Assembly (NCBI GenBank): GCA_016839915.1
Contig: JAEOTH010000125.1
Coordinates: 1 to 64,000, forward strand
Source: Promethearchaeota archaeon
GTDB taxonomy: Archaea; Asgardarchaeota; Lokiarchaeia; Sigyniarchaeales; SOKP01
Length of the DNA: 64,000 bases
Reading direction: 5' to 3'
The translations under genes were made by a program, and so were the position numbers. Each line of letters begins with the position of its first letter. The stretch's first letter is position 1. Below, piece by piece: positions 42,987 through 53,121 of this stretch. The notes below the pieces were generated by a model. It was not told the origin of the DNA. It searched no databases and saw only the letters and a list, made by a program, of their open reading frames with translations.

Positions 42987-43658
42987 ATGTCTGAACAAAA
43001 AAAACAACCTAAACATCCAACTGAAATCTTTTTTCGAACTTATCCCAAGGTTATATTCTTCTATCCGTTGCTTGTCACCTCCTTAATCCTCTGGTTAATT
43101 CAATCAATTATCGTAACTCCAAACCAAGTATTAGGGTATGTATGGTTTATAGTATTCTTTATAAATATATTTGTAACCGCTTTTGATTTTTCTTCTACAA
43201 AATTCTTTGTTTTAATTCTAGCAATTGTCATCATTGTTTTGATTGTCGTTTTCTTAGTTTTACCAAATTTTTCAGTATCTTTTGGAGATTTTAGTATTAA
43301 TATAGCAATGTCATATCAGTTCTACATGTTGATGTCTTTAATTCTAGCTTTTATCTTAGGGATTGTAATTCTTAGTACAAGATTCGAATACTTTAAAATC
43401 GAAAGGAATGAGATCATTCATAAAAGAGGGATATTTAGCTCAGCCGAAAGATTTCCAGTAAAAAGCCTACGATTCAAGAAAGAGATTCCTGATGTTTTTG
43501 AATTTTTCATGTTAAGAGCAGGTCGTTTTACAATCATGCCAGGTAAGGCTGATGAAGTTATGATTTTACCTACTGTTCTGAATATTAATAAAAAGGAAGA
43601 ACAGCTAGACTGGCTTTTAAGCCACGTATCTGTAGAACCAGATGAAGTAGATCTATAA
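42987..43658 (+). CDS. Four-helix membrane protein with C-terminal bacterial-PH-like domain
   Basis: A 223-aa protein. Four hydrophobic segments lie in the first 130 residues (for example VIFFYPLLVTSLILWLIQSI and FFVLILAIVIIVLIVVFLVL). A soluble domain then reads YFKIERNEIIHKRGIFSSAE, followed by RFPVKSLRFKKEIPDVFEFF and RFTIMPGKADEVMILPTVL. The E-R-N-E-I-I-H-K-x-G-I pattern is that of bacterial pleckstrin-homology (bPH2, YdbS/YdbT) domains. The function is unknown. Confidence 0.65.
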   Translation: MSEQKKQPKHPTEIFFRTYPKVIFFYPLLVTSLILWLIQSIIVTPNQVLGYVWFIVFFINIFVTAFDFSSTKFFVLILAIVIIVLIVVFLVLPNFSVSFGDFSINIAMSYQFYMLMSLILAFILGIVILSTRFEYFKIERNEIIHKRGIFSSAERFPVKSLRFKKEIPDVFEFFMLRAGRFTIMPGKADEVMILPTVLNINKKEEQLDWLLSHVSVEPDEVDL

Positions 43659-43758
43659 ATTCAAATTAATTCTCAATACTTTTTTTTAATATTTTATTCT
43701 TTCTGTAATGAATATATTTTAGATAAATTTAAGTGTTAAATAGGACTTTAAAATACAC

Positions 43759-44484
43759 ATGTCTCATCTACCTATAATACTATTTGATTTTGATGGCGTT
43801 ATTATTACTCAAAAAGCTCTTGAATATACAGCGTCTAAGTTAATGAAAAATAAGTTCTATCAATGGAAAAACATAGAAAATATGAGATTAATAGATTTTG
43901 CGAGACTATTTGAAGAATCAGACTCAAAAAATAGACTAGTGGCTTTAAAACGAATAAATAAAGTCTACAAACCATTTATACATAGTATTTGGAGGAGAAA
44001 TTTATTTTTTATAAAATTTAGACGAATATATCCGAAGCTTGAAAAGTTTGAGACTTTAAAACCTAATCTTAAAGAAGTTTTAAATCAACTAAAAAAGAGT
44101 GGAATGATCTTAGGAATTGTTTCTAACACTAGTAAAAAAAGATTAGATAAATTTAGAAAAAGACTAAATTTGGATAAGTTTTTTTCTGTCTTTATTTCTC
44201 GTGATGATTCCCCTTTTAGAAAACCAAGCCCGTACCCAATTATAGCAGCATTAAAGGAACTTAAGAAAAGTATCAATTATTCAATAAATAAAGACAATGT
44301 TTATTATATTGGTGATCTTCCCGCAGATATTGAATGTGCTAAAAATGCAGATGTCAAAAGCATAGCTTTACTTTCTGGTCATGGTACAAGAGAGGGTTTA
44401 GAAAGATCTAACCCTATATTATTGGTTCCAGATGTTAAGGATATTTTGGAAATTGAGCATTTCAAAAAATTCTTATTAGATTAA
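43759..44484 (+). CDS. HAD-superfamily hydrolase
   Basis: A 241-aa HAD phosphatase-like enzyme. Motif I is ILFDFDGVII with the nucleophile Asp. Motif II is GIVSNTSKKRL. The motif III Lys is in DDSPFRKPSPYP, and motif IV is YYIGDLPADIECAKNAD. A helical cap lies between motifs I and II, as in phosphoglycolate phosphatase-type subfamily I. The substrate is unknown. It is followed after 19 nt by the 908-aa gene, so the two may be co-transcribed. Confidence 0.88.
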   Translation: MSHLPIILFDFDGVIITQKALEYTASKLMKNKFYQWKNIENMRLIDFARLFEESDSKNRLVALKRINKVYKPFIHSIWRRNLFFIKFRRIYPKLEKFETLKPNLKEVLNQLKKSGMILGIVSNTSKKRLDKFRKRLNLDKFFSVFISRDDSPFRKPSPYPIIAALKELKKSINYSINKDNVYYIGDLPADIECAKNADVKSIALLSGHGTREGLERSNPILLVPDVKDILEIEHFKKFLLD

Positions 44485-44503
44485 ACACTCCTTAAGATTA
44501 TCT

Positions 44504-47230
44504 ATGTTTAATCTTAAAGAGTTTGAGAATAATTTAATTTTTGAAAAAGTAGATAAATTGAATAAGTATCTAAGTAAAAATAAAGTTGATAAAATTACAA
44601 AGATACTTGATGAATTTCAAAATTTATTAAACAAACAAGAATATATTGTTTCAATAACATACATCTTAAGTATTTTAGCAGAAAAAAGATTTAATCTCAT
44701 TTCTGAAGGATTAATAAAAAAAAGTGGGAGTTTCCTTCACTCCCCAAATGTGAAATTAAAACTAAATTCACTAATTATAATTGGATTTGCAATGCTTGCA
44801 AATTCTAAATATATTGACGAATACTCTCAGGATTTTTTAAAATTGCTTTTTGAAGATTCTGATGATATTAGAAATAATATACATTATTTTTTATTAAAAT
44901 TGGTTGATATAAAACCAAATTTGGCAAAAGGCAATGTAGATATTATTCTAAAAAGTCTAATTAAAGAAAAAAACAAAAATAATATAATTTCTATACTAAA
45001 TTTACTGGATTATTGCGATGAATTTGAATTTGACCAGTTATACCTCTTTAGAGATATTTCAAAATCATTAATTACCTTATTTGAAGATAAAAAAACTTCA
45101 AAAATTTATATTAAATTAATAATACTCATAAAAAAATTCTTTCCACAGCTCAACCAACTTGATCTAGAACCCCTAGATACTAAAAGAATAATAGAATTAT
45201 TGGACAATCAATTCATAATGAAAAGACATAATTTTACTAGATTAAGCAAGAATAAGGATTTAAAATTAAAGGATTATTTAAAAAACTTCATGAAATCTGA
45301 TATAAAAGATAAGAAAATCTATTTTTATGCAACGACAAAAGAAAATATAGTTTTTATCTACGAGTTAGAAAAAAGTAAGCTAAATAGATTCTTTAATGTA
45401 AAGATAAAAATATCTGATAAGAAAATTCATGAAACGTTTTCATCGGTTATCGATAATGATTCAGAACAAAAAATTTTTGTAAAAACTTTAAATAACTTAA
45501 AAATAATTGATGGGTATTATTCTAATATTGGATTTTTTTATCCTTTTGATTACTTTAAGTTAAAATTCTTAGATAATTTGCATAATAGTGGATCTATAAA
45601 TTTAAAGAATTTTAATTTCCTTCCACAGAAATTTATTGATAAGGTCATTAACTACATTTCTAAGTCTACAAATCAGATATTTTTACGAGATAAGGATCAA
45701 GAAATATATACCTCATTAAAATATATTAAAGATCGAATTAATTCTGAAGCTGCAAAAAAGAGTATAATAGAATTGAAATTATATAGAGATATATTATTAG
45801 AGGAAGATTTTATAAAGTTAATAAAGAATATGCCTAGAGAGTACTTATCCGAATTTCATAAAGGAACACAGTGGTTAACTAATTTGGGGGTCCAAAAAAT
45901 TACATATGAAGTTCAAAATTCAAAAATTGTTGGTTATTTTAATATTTCTAAAATTTCAAGAAAACTAAATATAAGTGATCTACTACTATTAGATGTATTT
46001 GATCTTCTAATAGACTATAGAAGTGGAATTTGGGACAAAAATAAAAATATTTTTTATTATTCGAAATATCTCAATGATAAAATCAATGAGATCAGTGTAA
46101 TTTCTGATGAAACTGAAAAATTTAAGCAAATTGAAATGATTTCAAATGAGTTTGACATTGATAAAAATCATATATTATCTAAAATCGATGAAAACTTACA
46201 TTTAATAGCAGAAGAAATAAAACAAAAGGATAAAATAAAAATCAGCGAATATGTTGAAAAAACAGGGATGGAAGTAAATGTTTTTTTGAAATTTATTAAT
46301 GATTTAGGTATATCATATTTCAAAAAAGCAGATTTACTGATATTTAATCCGCTAAAGATAGAAGAAGCAAAAAATGATATAAAGTATATGCTAATTGATA
46401 AATCTAAATCTGTTGATTTTATTAACTTAGGAACAATGATGTCCTCCTCAAGTATAGTCGAAGATTTAATTAAAGATTTACTAGTTGATGGGAAATTAAA
46501 GGGGATTTTTCATGAAACTGAAGGACAAGTAGTTTTTTATACCGAAAGAGGAATTATCAACTTGATGTTAGAGAATAGTGTCCTCTTCTCTTTCCATGAT
46601 TTATTTTTTGAAAAAGATTTAAATCAAGCAGAAATTGATTTGTTAAGAGATGTCTTTGATGATTTAGTAAAGAGTAAAAAACTTAGAGGTAATTTTAATG
46701 AAGAAACACTGACTTTTTCTAGTGATGAGGTAATATTTGCTAAGGATTACAATATAGTCCTATTTGAATTTGAAAAAATGGTTGGGAATTACATTAAGAA
46801 GTTTGAAACAGAATTTCAAAAGATTCAGAAGATTCTGACTAAGGAGGGAGAAACAATATTTCCACAAGAAATAAAAATTATTCAAGAGACTCTTGATAAA
46901 ATTAATGTAAAATATGTCAACTGGAGAAGTGGTTTAGAAGCTTTTATCAGAAGAACTAACAAGAAATTATTAAAAGATCAAGGGATTAATGTAAAGCAAT
47001 ATAAGAAACTGTTTTTAAAAGAAAAGAAAGAAGAAATAAAATCTTTAGAAGATGATCCTGAAGTCCATGAAATATTAAATGATTTTAACAGATGGATAAA
47101 GCTCTTCAATAAATTAGAGCTGAAGTATCCAAATGTACTTTTTTATCAAAAAAGGTTAGTTAATAACCCAAACAATAAAGAATCTCGGGAAAAATATATT
47201 GAATTATTGGAGGAACTTGATTTAAAATAA
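44504..47230 (+). CDS. Large helical-repeat and tandem winged-helix protein, UFL1-like
   Basis: A 908-aa protein with no enzyme motif. Residues 1 to about 230 look like HEAT/ARM repeats (for example KLKLNSLIIIGFAMLANSKY and DIRNNIHYFLLKLVDIKPNL). The middle is beta- and helix-mixed. Residues about 560-740 form tandem winged helices: HLIAEEIKQKDKIKISEYVE, then SSSIVEDLIKDLLVDGKLKG. The order and phrasing recall the winged-helix array of UFL1, the UFM1 E3 ligase, from memory of the human protein. A long helical C-terminus follows. Other PCI/winged-helix scaffolds are possible. It may be co-transcribed with the HAD gene. Confidence 0.5.
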   Translation: MFNLKEFENNLIFEKVDKLNKYLSKNKVDKITKILDEFQNLLNKQEYIVSITYILSILAEKRFNLISEGLIKKSGSFLHSPNVKLKLNSLIIIGFAMLANSKYIDEYSQDFLKLLFEDSDDIRNNIHYFLLKLVDIKPNLAKGNVDIILKSLIKEKNKNNIISILNLLDYCDEFEFDQLYLFRDISKSLITLFEDKKTSKIYIKLIILIKKFFPQLNQLDLEPLDTKRIIELLDNQFIMKRHNFTRLSKNKDLKLKDYLKNFMKSDIKDKKIYFYATTKENIVFIYELEKSKLNRFFNVKIKISDKKIHETFSSVIDNDSEQKIFVKTLNNLKIIDGYYSNIGFFYPFDYFKLKFLDNLHNSGSINLKNFNFLPQKFIDKVINYISKSTNQIFLRDKDQEIYTSLKYIKDRINSEAAKKSIIELKLYRDILLEEDFIKLIKNMPREYLSEFHKGTQWLTNLGVQKITYEVQNSKIVGYFNISKISRKLNISDLLLLDVFDLLIDYRSGIWDKNKNIFYYSKYLNDKINEISVISDETEKFKQIEMISNEFDIDKNHILSKIDENLHLIAEEIKQKDKIKISEYVEKTGMEVNVFLKFINDLGISYFKKADLLIFNPLKIEEAKNDIKYMLIDKSKSVDFINLGTMMSSSSIVEDLIKDLLVDGKLKGIFHETEGQVVFYTERGIINLMLENSVLFSFHDLFFEKDLNQAEIDLLRDVFDDLVKSKKLRGNFNEETLTFSSDEVIFAKDYNIVLFEFEKMVGNYIKKFETEFQKIQKILTKEGETIFPQEIKIIQETLDKINVKYVNWRSGLEAFIRRTNKKLLKDQGINVKQYKKLFLKEKKEEIKSLEDDPEVHEILNDFNRWIKLFNKLELKYPNVLFYQKRLVNNPNNKESREKYIELLEELDLK

Positions 47231-47237
47231 ATCCAAT

Positions 47238-47519
47238 TTACAAATTTTTTCCAATTTGAGAAAGAAAATCCTCCACATCGATTTTCTCATTCGTCAAAAT
47301 TTTATAGGTTTTAGGATTTGTTATTCCATTTAAGGTAAGAATTCCTTCTTCTTCAAGATATTTTAGGGATCTCCAAATAAAATTAATTTTAGAACGATCT
47401 GAAGATTTTATATTGTTACACCTTCTTATTCTCTTAGTGTTAACAAGAGTTATATTATTTTCTATTAATTTGTTAAGCGCTTCCACTGTATCTTTTAAAT
47501 TCTTTTGAAAAAAATCCAT
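47238..47519 (-). CDS. Small winged-helix-like protein
   Basis: A 93-aa protein with a likely winged-helix fold. Helices KDTVEALNKLIENN and NFIWRSLKYLEEEGILTLNG are followed by a wing (TNPKTYKIL). It is basic in the middle (TKRIRRCNNIKSSDRSK). It converges on the 908-aa gene with 7 nt between stops. It could be a transcription factor. The 250 nt downstream towards purH hold only A/T-rich sequence. Confidence 0.55.
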   Translation of the reverse strand: MDFFQKNLKDTVEALNKLIENNITLVNTKRIRRCNNIKSSDRSKINFIWRSLKYLEEEGILTLNGITNPKTYKILTNEKIDVEDFLSQIGKNL

Positions 47520-47772
47520 ATTAAAAGAGCTCCCTTAGTAATATATCTTTAAAAATACTCTCCTCATTTGAAATAAAAAATAAAAAAGTAAAATTGATTT
47601 TTTTTACGTATAATAATTAAGTTTTTTTTGATATATATAGTTTTTTTATCTCAAAAAATGCCTATATAAAAGCTTAGATCCATTAATTTCTCAAATAATA
47701 GAATGATAATTGTGAGAATAATTGCCCAGGAGCATTATTAAGTTAATAAACTTAATGTTAGAAATGTTAGAC

Positions 47773-49374
47773 TTAATGTCTAAAAACTCTTTTACCACAA
47801 AAAACTAGAGCGCAGTTTAATTCATCAGCACGCTTAACTACCATATCATCTCTAATAGATCCGCCAGGATTTATAATCGCTTTAGCACCAGATTCTACTG
47901 CTACTTCTAAACCATCTGGAAAAGGGAAAAATGAGTCTGTTCCCATAACAGAATTTTTGAGTTCTTCTTTATGGCCAAACTCTATAGCCTTTTGGGCGGC
48001 TAATATAACGACATGCACTCTACTCTGTTGTCCAGCTCCAATTCCTATAGTATTTATTCCATTATCATAAATTTGAGCAAAACATGCTGAATTCGACTTA
48101 GCCCATTTAGAAACTTTATAAGCAAATATTAATGCTTCCTTTTCGGTATTATTCACCTTTTTCTTACTTACTACATTCCATTCTTTAATAATTGGTTTAC
48201 TGTCATATTCTTGAACAACTAAACCTCCCAGTACACTTCTAACTTCAAGGTTCTTATATATATCTTCTTTTTTATCAAGGAAATCTTTAAATTCAAGTAT
48301 AATTAAATTTTTTTTTTGTTTTAGAATTTCTAAAGCCTCACTTTCGAATGAGGGTGCTATCATTACATCTAGAAATATTTTTTCTTTATTTACTATAAAA
48401 TCAGCAACATCCTTTTTTAGTTCTTTATTAAACCCCCAGATTCCTCCAAAAGCAGATAAAGGATCTGTACTAAACGCTTTCTTTACTGAGGTTAATTGAT
48501 CTTTTTTATCGATTGCTACACCATTAGGACTCGTATGTTTTAGAATTGATGTAACATAATGTTCTGGACCAAAATCTAAAAGAATTTGCATACAAGAATC
48601 GATATCTAAATAATTATTAAATGATATTTGTTTTCCACTAAGTTGTTTTAAGCTATGGAGCCCAAATTTTGATGATAAATCTCTATAATAAGCTGCTGCT
48701 TGATCCCAATTTTCACCATAGCGACAATCTTGAACTTTTTCAAAAGTTTTGATGAGATATCGTCCCATGATTAAATTGGGGTTATAAATGCTCTGTAAAT
48801 AATTGGTAATTGCTGCATTGTAATCTGCCATTATAGTGAAAACCTCTTGAGCTAATGAAGCTCTAGTTTTATCACTGATTCCTCCAGAATTTCTTAATTC
48901 CTTTAAAATTTCGTTATAATAGTTTGAACTAGGAACTACTACTACATCTAGAAAGTTCTTTGCTGCTGCTCGTATCATGGTAGGGCCCCCAATGTCGATT
49001 TGTTCCAGAGCATCTTGTAAAGTAGTATCTGGTTTTTCTATAGCCTCTTTGAAATTATATAAATTACAAACTACCATATCAATCGGAGGAATATTATATT
49101 TTTGAGCATCTTGAACATCCTTATTTATATTTCTCCGAAAAAGTATTCCTCCTTCGATTTTTGGGTGGAGAGTTTTTACTCTTCCATTAAACATCTCAGG
49201 TGATTTGGTATAGTCAGAAATTTTGATATAATTAATTCCATTTTCTTCTAATAGTTTACCAGTGCCACCTGTAGATAAAATCTCCACATTAAATTCGTCC
49301 ACTAAAGCCTTAACAAAATTAATGACACCACTCTTATCAAAAACGCTAATAATTGCTCTTTTTATCGTTTTCAT
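47773..49374 (-). CDS. purH: Bifunctional AICAR transformylase / IMP cyclohydrolase
   Basis: A 533-aa enzyme of the last two steps of IMP synthesis, the usual length for bacterial PurH. The N-terminal IMP cyclohydrolase (MGS-like) domain has ILSTGGTGKLLEENG, CNLYNFKEAI and DIGGPTMIRAAAKN. The C-terminal AICAR transformylase has the catalytic Lys-His in SILKHTSPNGVAI and PGGSIRDD near the end. Many archaea use PurP/PurO instead, so this bacterial type may be an old transfer. It lies upstream of nothing obvious but next to guaB on the same strand. Confidence 0.95.
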   Translation of the reverse strand: MKTIKRAIISVFDKSGVINFVKALVDEFNVEILSTGGTGKLLEENGINYIKISDYTKSPEMFNGRVKTLHPKIEGGILFRRNINKDVQDAQKYNIPPIDMVVCNLYNFKEAIEKPDTTLQDALEQIDIGGPTMIRAAAKNFLDVVVVPSSNYYNEILKELRNSGGISDKTRASLAQEVFTIMADYNAAITNYLQSIYNPNLIMGRYLIKTFEKVQDCRYGENWDQAAAYYRDLSSKFGLHSLKQLSGKQISFNNYLDIDSCMQILLDFGPEHYVTSILKHTSPNGVAIDKKDQLTSVKKAFSTDPLSAFGGIWGFNKELKKDVADFIVNKEKIFLDVMIAPSFESEALEILKQKKNLIILEFKDFLDKKEDIYKNLEVRSVLGGLVVQEYDSKPIIKEWNVVSKKKVNNTEKEALIFAYKVSKWAKSNSACFAQIYDNGINTIGIGAGQQSRVHVVILAAQKAIEFGHKEELKNSVMGTDSFFPFPDGLEVAVESGAKAIINPGGSIRDDMVVKRADELNCALVFCGKRVFRH

Positions 49375-49587
49375 TAAAAATCAATTTACTAATTTGCTTA
49401 TTTAATATTAGTAATAATTACAAAGAAAAGTTTACTGTTGTTAAAAATTTATTAATAGAGCTTTAATAAGTGAATTTTGAACGAAGAATTTATAATTAAG
49501 AAACAAACACTCTTTTTTGCGATTACGATACAAATGTATAAAAAGGATGTTAACATAAGAATTATCCGAAACGCATCTTATAAGCAT

Positions 49588-51054
49588 TTAAAACTTTCCA
49601 ATAAGATCGTGTGGAGATGTTTCACGCTGCCCAACAATTGAGACAATTCCTATTGATGCTTTTTTCATCTCTTCAATAGATCCCGCACCAGCATAAATCA
49701 TTCCATTAGATAATCCTTCTTTCAAAGTTGCTAAAACACCAGTTACATCTCCCACATAGGCTACATAATCACTAACACCTTCAGTTAACATTTTTGAGCC
49801 TTCAACATAACGGTCTGCTATATAACCTGACACTCTCGCATCTTTACTTCCCATCCCGCGATAAATTTTTACTTTTCTTCCAGCAATAGTATCTATAAAA
49901 CCAGGAGATTCATCTGTACCAGCAAAGAAATGACCTGACATTATTAAATCAGCACCTGCAGCAAAGGCTTTTGGTAAGTCCCCTGGCTTAGTGAATCCCC
50001 CATCTGCAATTAAAGATATTTTCGGATTATAATCTTGTATAGCATCAGCTACTTGCGCTGTAGCAAATAGAGTTGGAGCACCCACACCTGTTTGTATTGA
50101 TGTTGTGCAAATTGAACCAGACCCCATTCCAACTTTTAAACCTATGAACCGTTCCTCTACAAAATCACATTTTGTGATTAAATATTCCGCAGCTTGGTAA
50201 GTTCCAATATTCCCTAAAACAAAATCTGATTCTAAAAGTTTCATTAACTTCATTGTACCGTCGATATCATCTTTCTTATAAAAATCGGCAACGTCTATAA
50301 AAAAAATATCTACATATTTATCAATTTCTTTCAATAATTCTTGATCTTGAGAGGATTCTGGGAATTTAGGGGATAATGCTAAAGCACATAATAAATGTCC
50401 TTCATCATCTTTAGAAGCAAATGGAAATTCTGGAGCTAAATCTTTCTTTGTTATTAAACCTTTCAACAGACCATCTTTATCTATAATGGGTAACTTTTCT
50501 TTACGTGACTCGTATAAAATTTTCAGTGCTTCTTCTCTCGAAGCTCCAGGTTTGATGGAAATTACATCTTTGGTCATATAGTCTTTAATTACCCCATTTT
50601 GTATATCTTTTTCAAAAAAAGGAATGTCACGCTTAGTAAAAATGCCACATACTTTATTAGCTTCATTGACTACTACGATCCCACTGATATTATAATTGTC
50701 CATCATAAATTTCGCTTTAGAGACTTTTCCATTAGGGCTAATTGTTGCTACGTCGTCAATTACAAAAGACCTGGCTCGTTTAACAATTCTTACCATTTCT
50801 AATTGTCTTTCATATGAACAATTACGATGTAAAACTCCAAGACCACCTCGTAAAGCCATATGGATTGCCATACTTTCTTCAGTGACTGTATCCATAGCTG
50901 ATGATAATATAGGAAGTTTGAAATGATAATGACCTAAATTTGAAGATATATCAACTTCTGAAGGCGAGAAATTCGTGAATCCAGGTAGTACTAGTACATC
51001 ATCAAATGTAGCTATAAGTTCTTTTGAATGTATTTTTTCACGGAAATTCGACAT
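49588..51054 (-). CDS. guaB: IMP dehydrogenase with CBS pair
   Basis: A 488-aa enzyme converting IMP to XMP. The barrel motif TFDDVLVLPGFTNF is at the N-terminus. Two CBS domains (about 95-215, for example MTKDVISIKPGASREEALKI) allow nucleotide regulation. The catalytic loop reads GMGSGSICTT, and the Arg-Tyr dyad of the flap is in IADRYVEGS. Typical IMPDH has G-I-G-P-G-S-I-C-T-T-R; here Pro is Ser and the following Arg is Ser, which is unusual. GMP reductase remains a minor alternative. It lies 213 nt upstream of purH on the same strand. Confidence 0.9.
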   Translation of the reverse strand: MSNFREKIHSKELIATFDDVLVLPGFTNFSPSEVDISSNLGHYHFKLPILSSAMDTVTEESMAIHMALRGGLGVLHRNCSYERQLEMVRIVKRARSFVIDDVATISPNGKVSKAKFMMDNYNISGIVVVNEANKVCGIFTKRDIPFFEKDIQNGVIKDYMTKDVISIKPGASREEALKILYESRKEKLPIIDKDGLLKGLITKKDLAPEFPFASKDDEGHLLCALALSPKFPESSQDQELLKEIDKYVDIFFIDVADFYKKDDIDGTMKLMKLLESDFVLGNIGTYQAAEYLITKCDFVEERFIGLKVGMGSGSICTTSIQTGVGAPTLFATAQVADAIQDYNPKISLIADGGFTKPGDLPKAFAAGADLIMSGHFFAGTDESPGFIDTIAGRKVKIYRGMGSKDARVSGYIADRYVEGSKMLTEGVSDYVAYVGDVTGVLATLKEGLSNGMIYAGAGSIEEMKKASIGIVSIVGQRETSPHDLIGKF

Positions 51055-51232
51055 TTGTTAGCCTCGTTAAAGATCTACTATAATTTTCTTCTTATAACGT
51101 AAAATTATATGTTATAATATTAAAGATATTCGTATTATGACAAACTTATAAATTTTTGGTATTGACTATTTAATTAGTATTTCTAAACTAATTATGAGCC
51201 TATAGAATTAAAAAATAAGAAAAAAAATAAAT

Positions 51233-52048
51233 TTAGACGGGAATATCCCGTTTATTAAATATTATTACTGCTGATATTATTAGAACCACAGAATATGTCA
51301 AAAGAATTGCAATATGTAATCCTACATTATCCCAAATATGATTCACAAGGAGATTGGACATATCTGAATAGAAGAATATACTGATACGTTTAATTTCTTG
51401 AGCTCCTTCCGGAAAAGCTTTCCAAAATTGTCCTACTGCATAGAAAAATATTACTACTCCAAACCCAAAAGCTAATGCTCTTTTAGAAGATAAGAATGTA
51501 GAGAAGAAATACCCTGTACTTATTAGAGCAACCATAAAAATGTAACTCCACAGAAATGCAAAAAGAATTTCATTTAAAAAAATGGGAGTAACAGTTGCAG
51601 TTGGAAAAATCATAATACCTAAAAGGACACTCACCATAATACTATAGAAAATGAACAGCATTTCAATTAAGAAAGCAAAATATTTTCCTAAGGTAAACTC
51701 AGTACGTGTAATAGGTTTTGACAATATTATATCAATTGTTTTAAAATCAATCTCCTTTGGGATATTTTGCGCAGATTTTAAAATAAAATATATTCCAAAG
51801 TAGAACCAAGATATTGAAAATAGATAGATGTTAAGAAAACCACCGAATTCGCCAAGAGAAGCGAATTGCCCAACCATTAGGCGAATCGCTTCTGGATAGG
51901 CTTCAAAAGCTTCTTCTAATCCCGCAAGCATTTCCGGATCAAAAAAACTTACAAACCACATAAAGAAAATGGACATCAAAGCCGTGAAAATTAAGATGCT
52001 TTTATAATCCTTTTTCAATTCTTTCCCGATTATATGCATTACTTTCAA
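51233..52048 (-). CDS. ABC-2-type permease
   Basis: A 271-aa membrane protein with six hydrophobic segments. It includes the ABC-2 pattern PKEIDFKTIDIILSKPITRT followed by EFTLGKYFAFLIEMLFIFYS, typical of efflux permeases such as Nod-factor or drug/lipid exporters. It overlaps the ATPase gene by 4 nt (ATGA-type junction), so the two form one exporter. Substrate unknown. The divergent winged-helix genes at 53.2 kb probably regulate it. Confidence 0.88.
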   Translation of the reverse strand: MKVMHIIGKELKKDYKSILIFTALMSIFFMWFVSFFDPEMLAGLEEAFEAYPEAIRLMVGQFASLGEFGGFLNIYLFSISWFYFGIYFILKSAQNIPKEIDFKTIDIILSKPITRTEFTLGKYFAFLIEMLFIFYSIMVSVLLGIMIFPTATVTPIFLNEILFAFLWSYIFMVALISTGYFFSTFLSSKRALAFGFGVVIFFYAVGQFWKAFPEGAQEIKRISIFFYSDMSNLLVNHIWDNVGLHIAILLTYSVVLIISAVIIFNKRDIPV

Positions 52049-53001
52049 GCGATTTTACCTCCTTTTGGTTTGCCTTCATCATAATATTGTAAAAAAATAT
52101 TTTCTAGAGTGGAATGTGCGATTGAAAAGTCTTTAATAGGAAGCCCATCCCAATCTTGTTCACTTATTTCACATAAGATTTTCCGAGCTTGAATCGGTGT
52201 TAATAAAAATTCAAGCTGAGTTAGAAATTCATATTTTATTATTGATTCAGGATATTCAGATTCTAGAAATGATTTAAATTTTTTCATGCTTTCTGGAGTC
52301 TTAAAGATCAATTCTATATGTTTCAAGTTTTTTGCTTTAAGATCGTCTACATTAGATATTTCAACAATTTTACCACTTTTAATAATTGCCACTCTGCTAC
52401 AGAATTTTTCAATTTCAGAAAGCACGTGACTACAAAGAAATACTGTACATTTTGATTCCTTCTGGCGTTCTGATACAATACGATAAAACTCTGATTGCAT
52501 CAATGGATCAAGCCCAGAAGTTGGTTCATCCATTATTAAAAGATCAAATTTTCCCATAAGAGCAGATAAAACTCCTACTTTTTGTTTATTACCCTTACTT
52601 AAAACACCGACTTTTCGATTCATATCTAGTTTAAGACGTTCTGATACTTCTTCAACAAAATTCCAATCGATTTCAATATCATAGAGCTTCGCAAAATATT
52701 TTATTAATTCATTTGCTGGCATATTTTTGTATAATCCTAATTCACCAGGTAAATACCCAATTCGATTCCGTATTTTCACGTCTTTTTTAGGATTGATCTT
52801 TTCACCTAAAATTGTTATATCTCCTGCATCGGCGTTGAGAAAACCAAGTATGCATCTAATGGTGGTAGTTTTTCCAGCTCCGTTTGGTCCTAAATAACCA
52901 AATCGAGATCCCTGGGGTACTTCAAATGAAATATCATCTACAGCTTTAATTTTTCCATGGTCATAATATTTTATTAAGTTTTTAACTTCTATTGCATTCA
53001 T
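52045..53001 (-). CDS. ABC transporter ATPase
   Basis: A 318-aa ATPase. Walker A is GPNGAGKTTTI, the Q-loop segment is GYLPGELGLYKNM, the signature is LSKGNKQKVGV (a variant of LSGGQ) and Walker B is LLIMDEPTSGLDP, with the switch His in LCSHVLSEI. A C-terminal accessory domain (about 225-318) is typical of ABC-2 drug/lipid exporters. It is the first gene of the exporter operon; the promoter lies in the 203-nt gap with the regulator. Confidence 0.93.
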   Translation of the reverse strand: MNAIEVKNLIKYYDHGKIKAVDDISFEVPQGSRFGYLGPNGAGKTTTIRCILGFLNADAGDITILGEKINPKKDVKIRNRIGYLPGELGLYKNMPANELIKYFAKLYDIEIDWNFVEEVSERLKLDMNRKVGVLSKGNKQKVGVLSALMGKFDLLIMDEPTSGLDPLMQSEFYRIVSERQKESKCTVFLCSHVLSEIEKFCSRVAIIKSGKIVEISNVDDLKAKNLKHIELIFKTPESMKKFKSFLESEYPESIIKYEFLTQLEFLLTPIQARKILCEISEQDWDGLPIKDFSIAHSTLENIFLQYYDEGKPKGGKIA

Positions 53002-53072
53002 TTTTCAATCATTTTTAATATTTTCATTTTTAATGAAATTTATTAATCTTCAGATCATTAATATGAAACTGC

Positions 53073-53121
53073 ATATTTAAGTGTTTCACTTTGTGTGAAC
53101 TTCAGCAATTGTGAAATTCAC
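53073..53121. promoter_or_regulatory. TATA-like element and palindromic operators for the winged-helix regulator
   Basis: The gap between the ABC exporter and the regulator pair holds a TATA-like ATATTTAA (53073-53080) and two palindromes. The first is TTCAC-TTTGT-GTGAA (53085-53099) and the second is a perfect GTGAA-A-TTCAC (53111-53121). The same GTGAAA half-site recurs before the paralogous regulator at 62.0 kb. This fits autoregulated dimeric winged-helix proteins controlling the divergent exporter. Confidence 0.6.
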
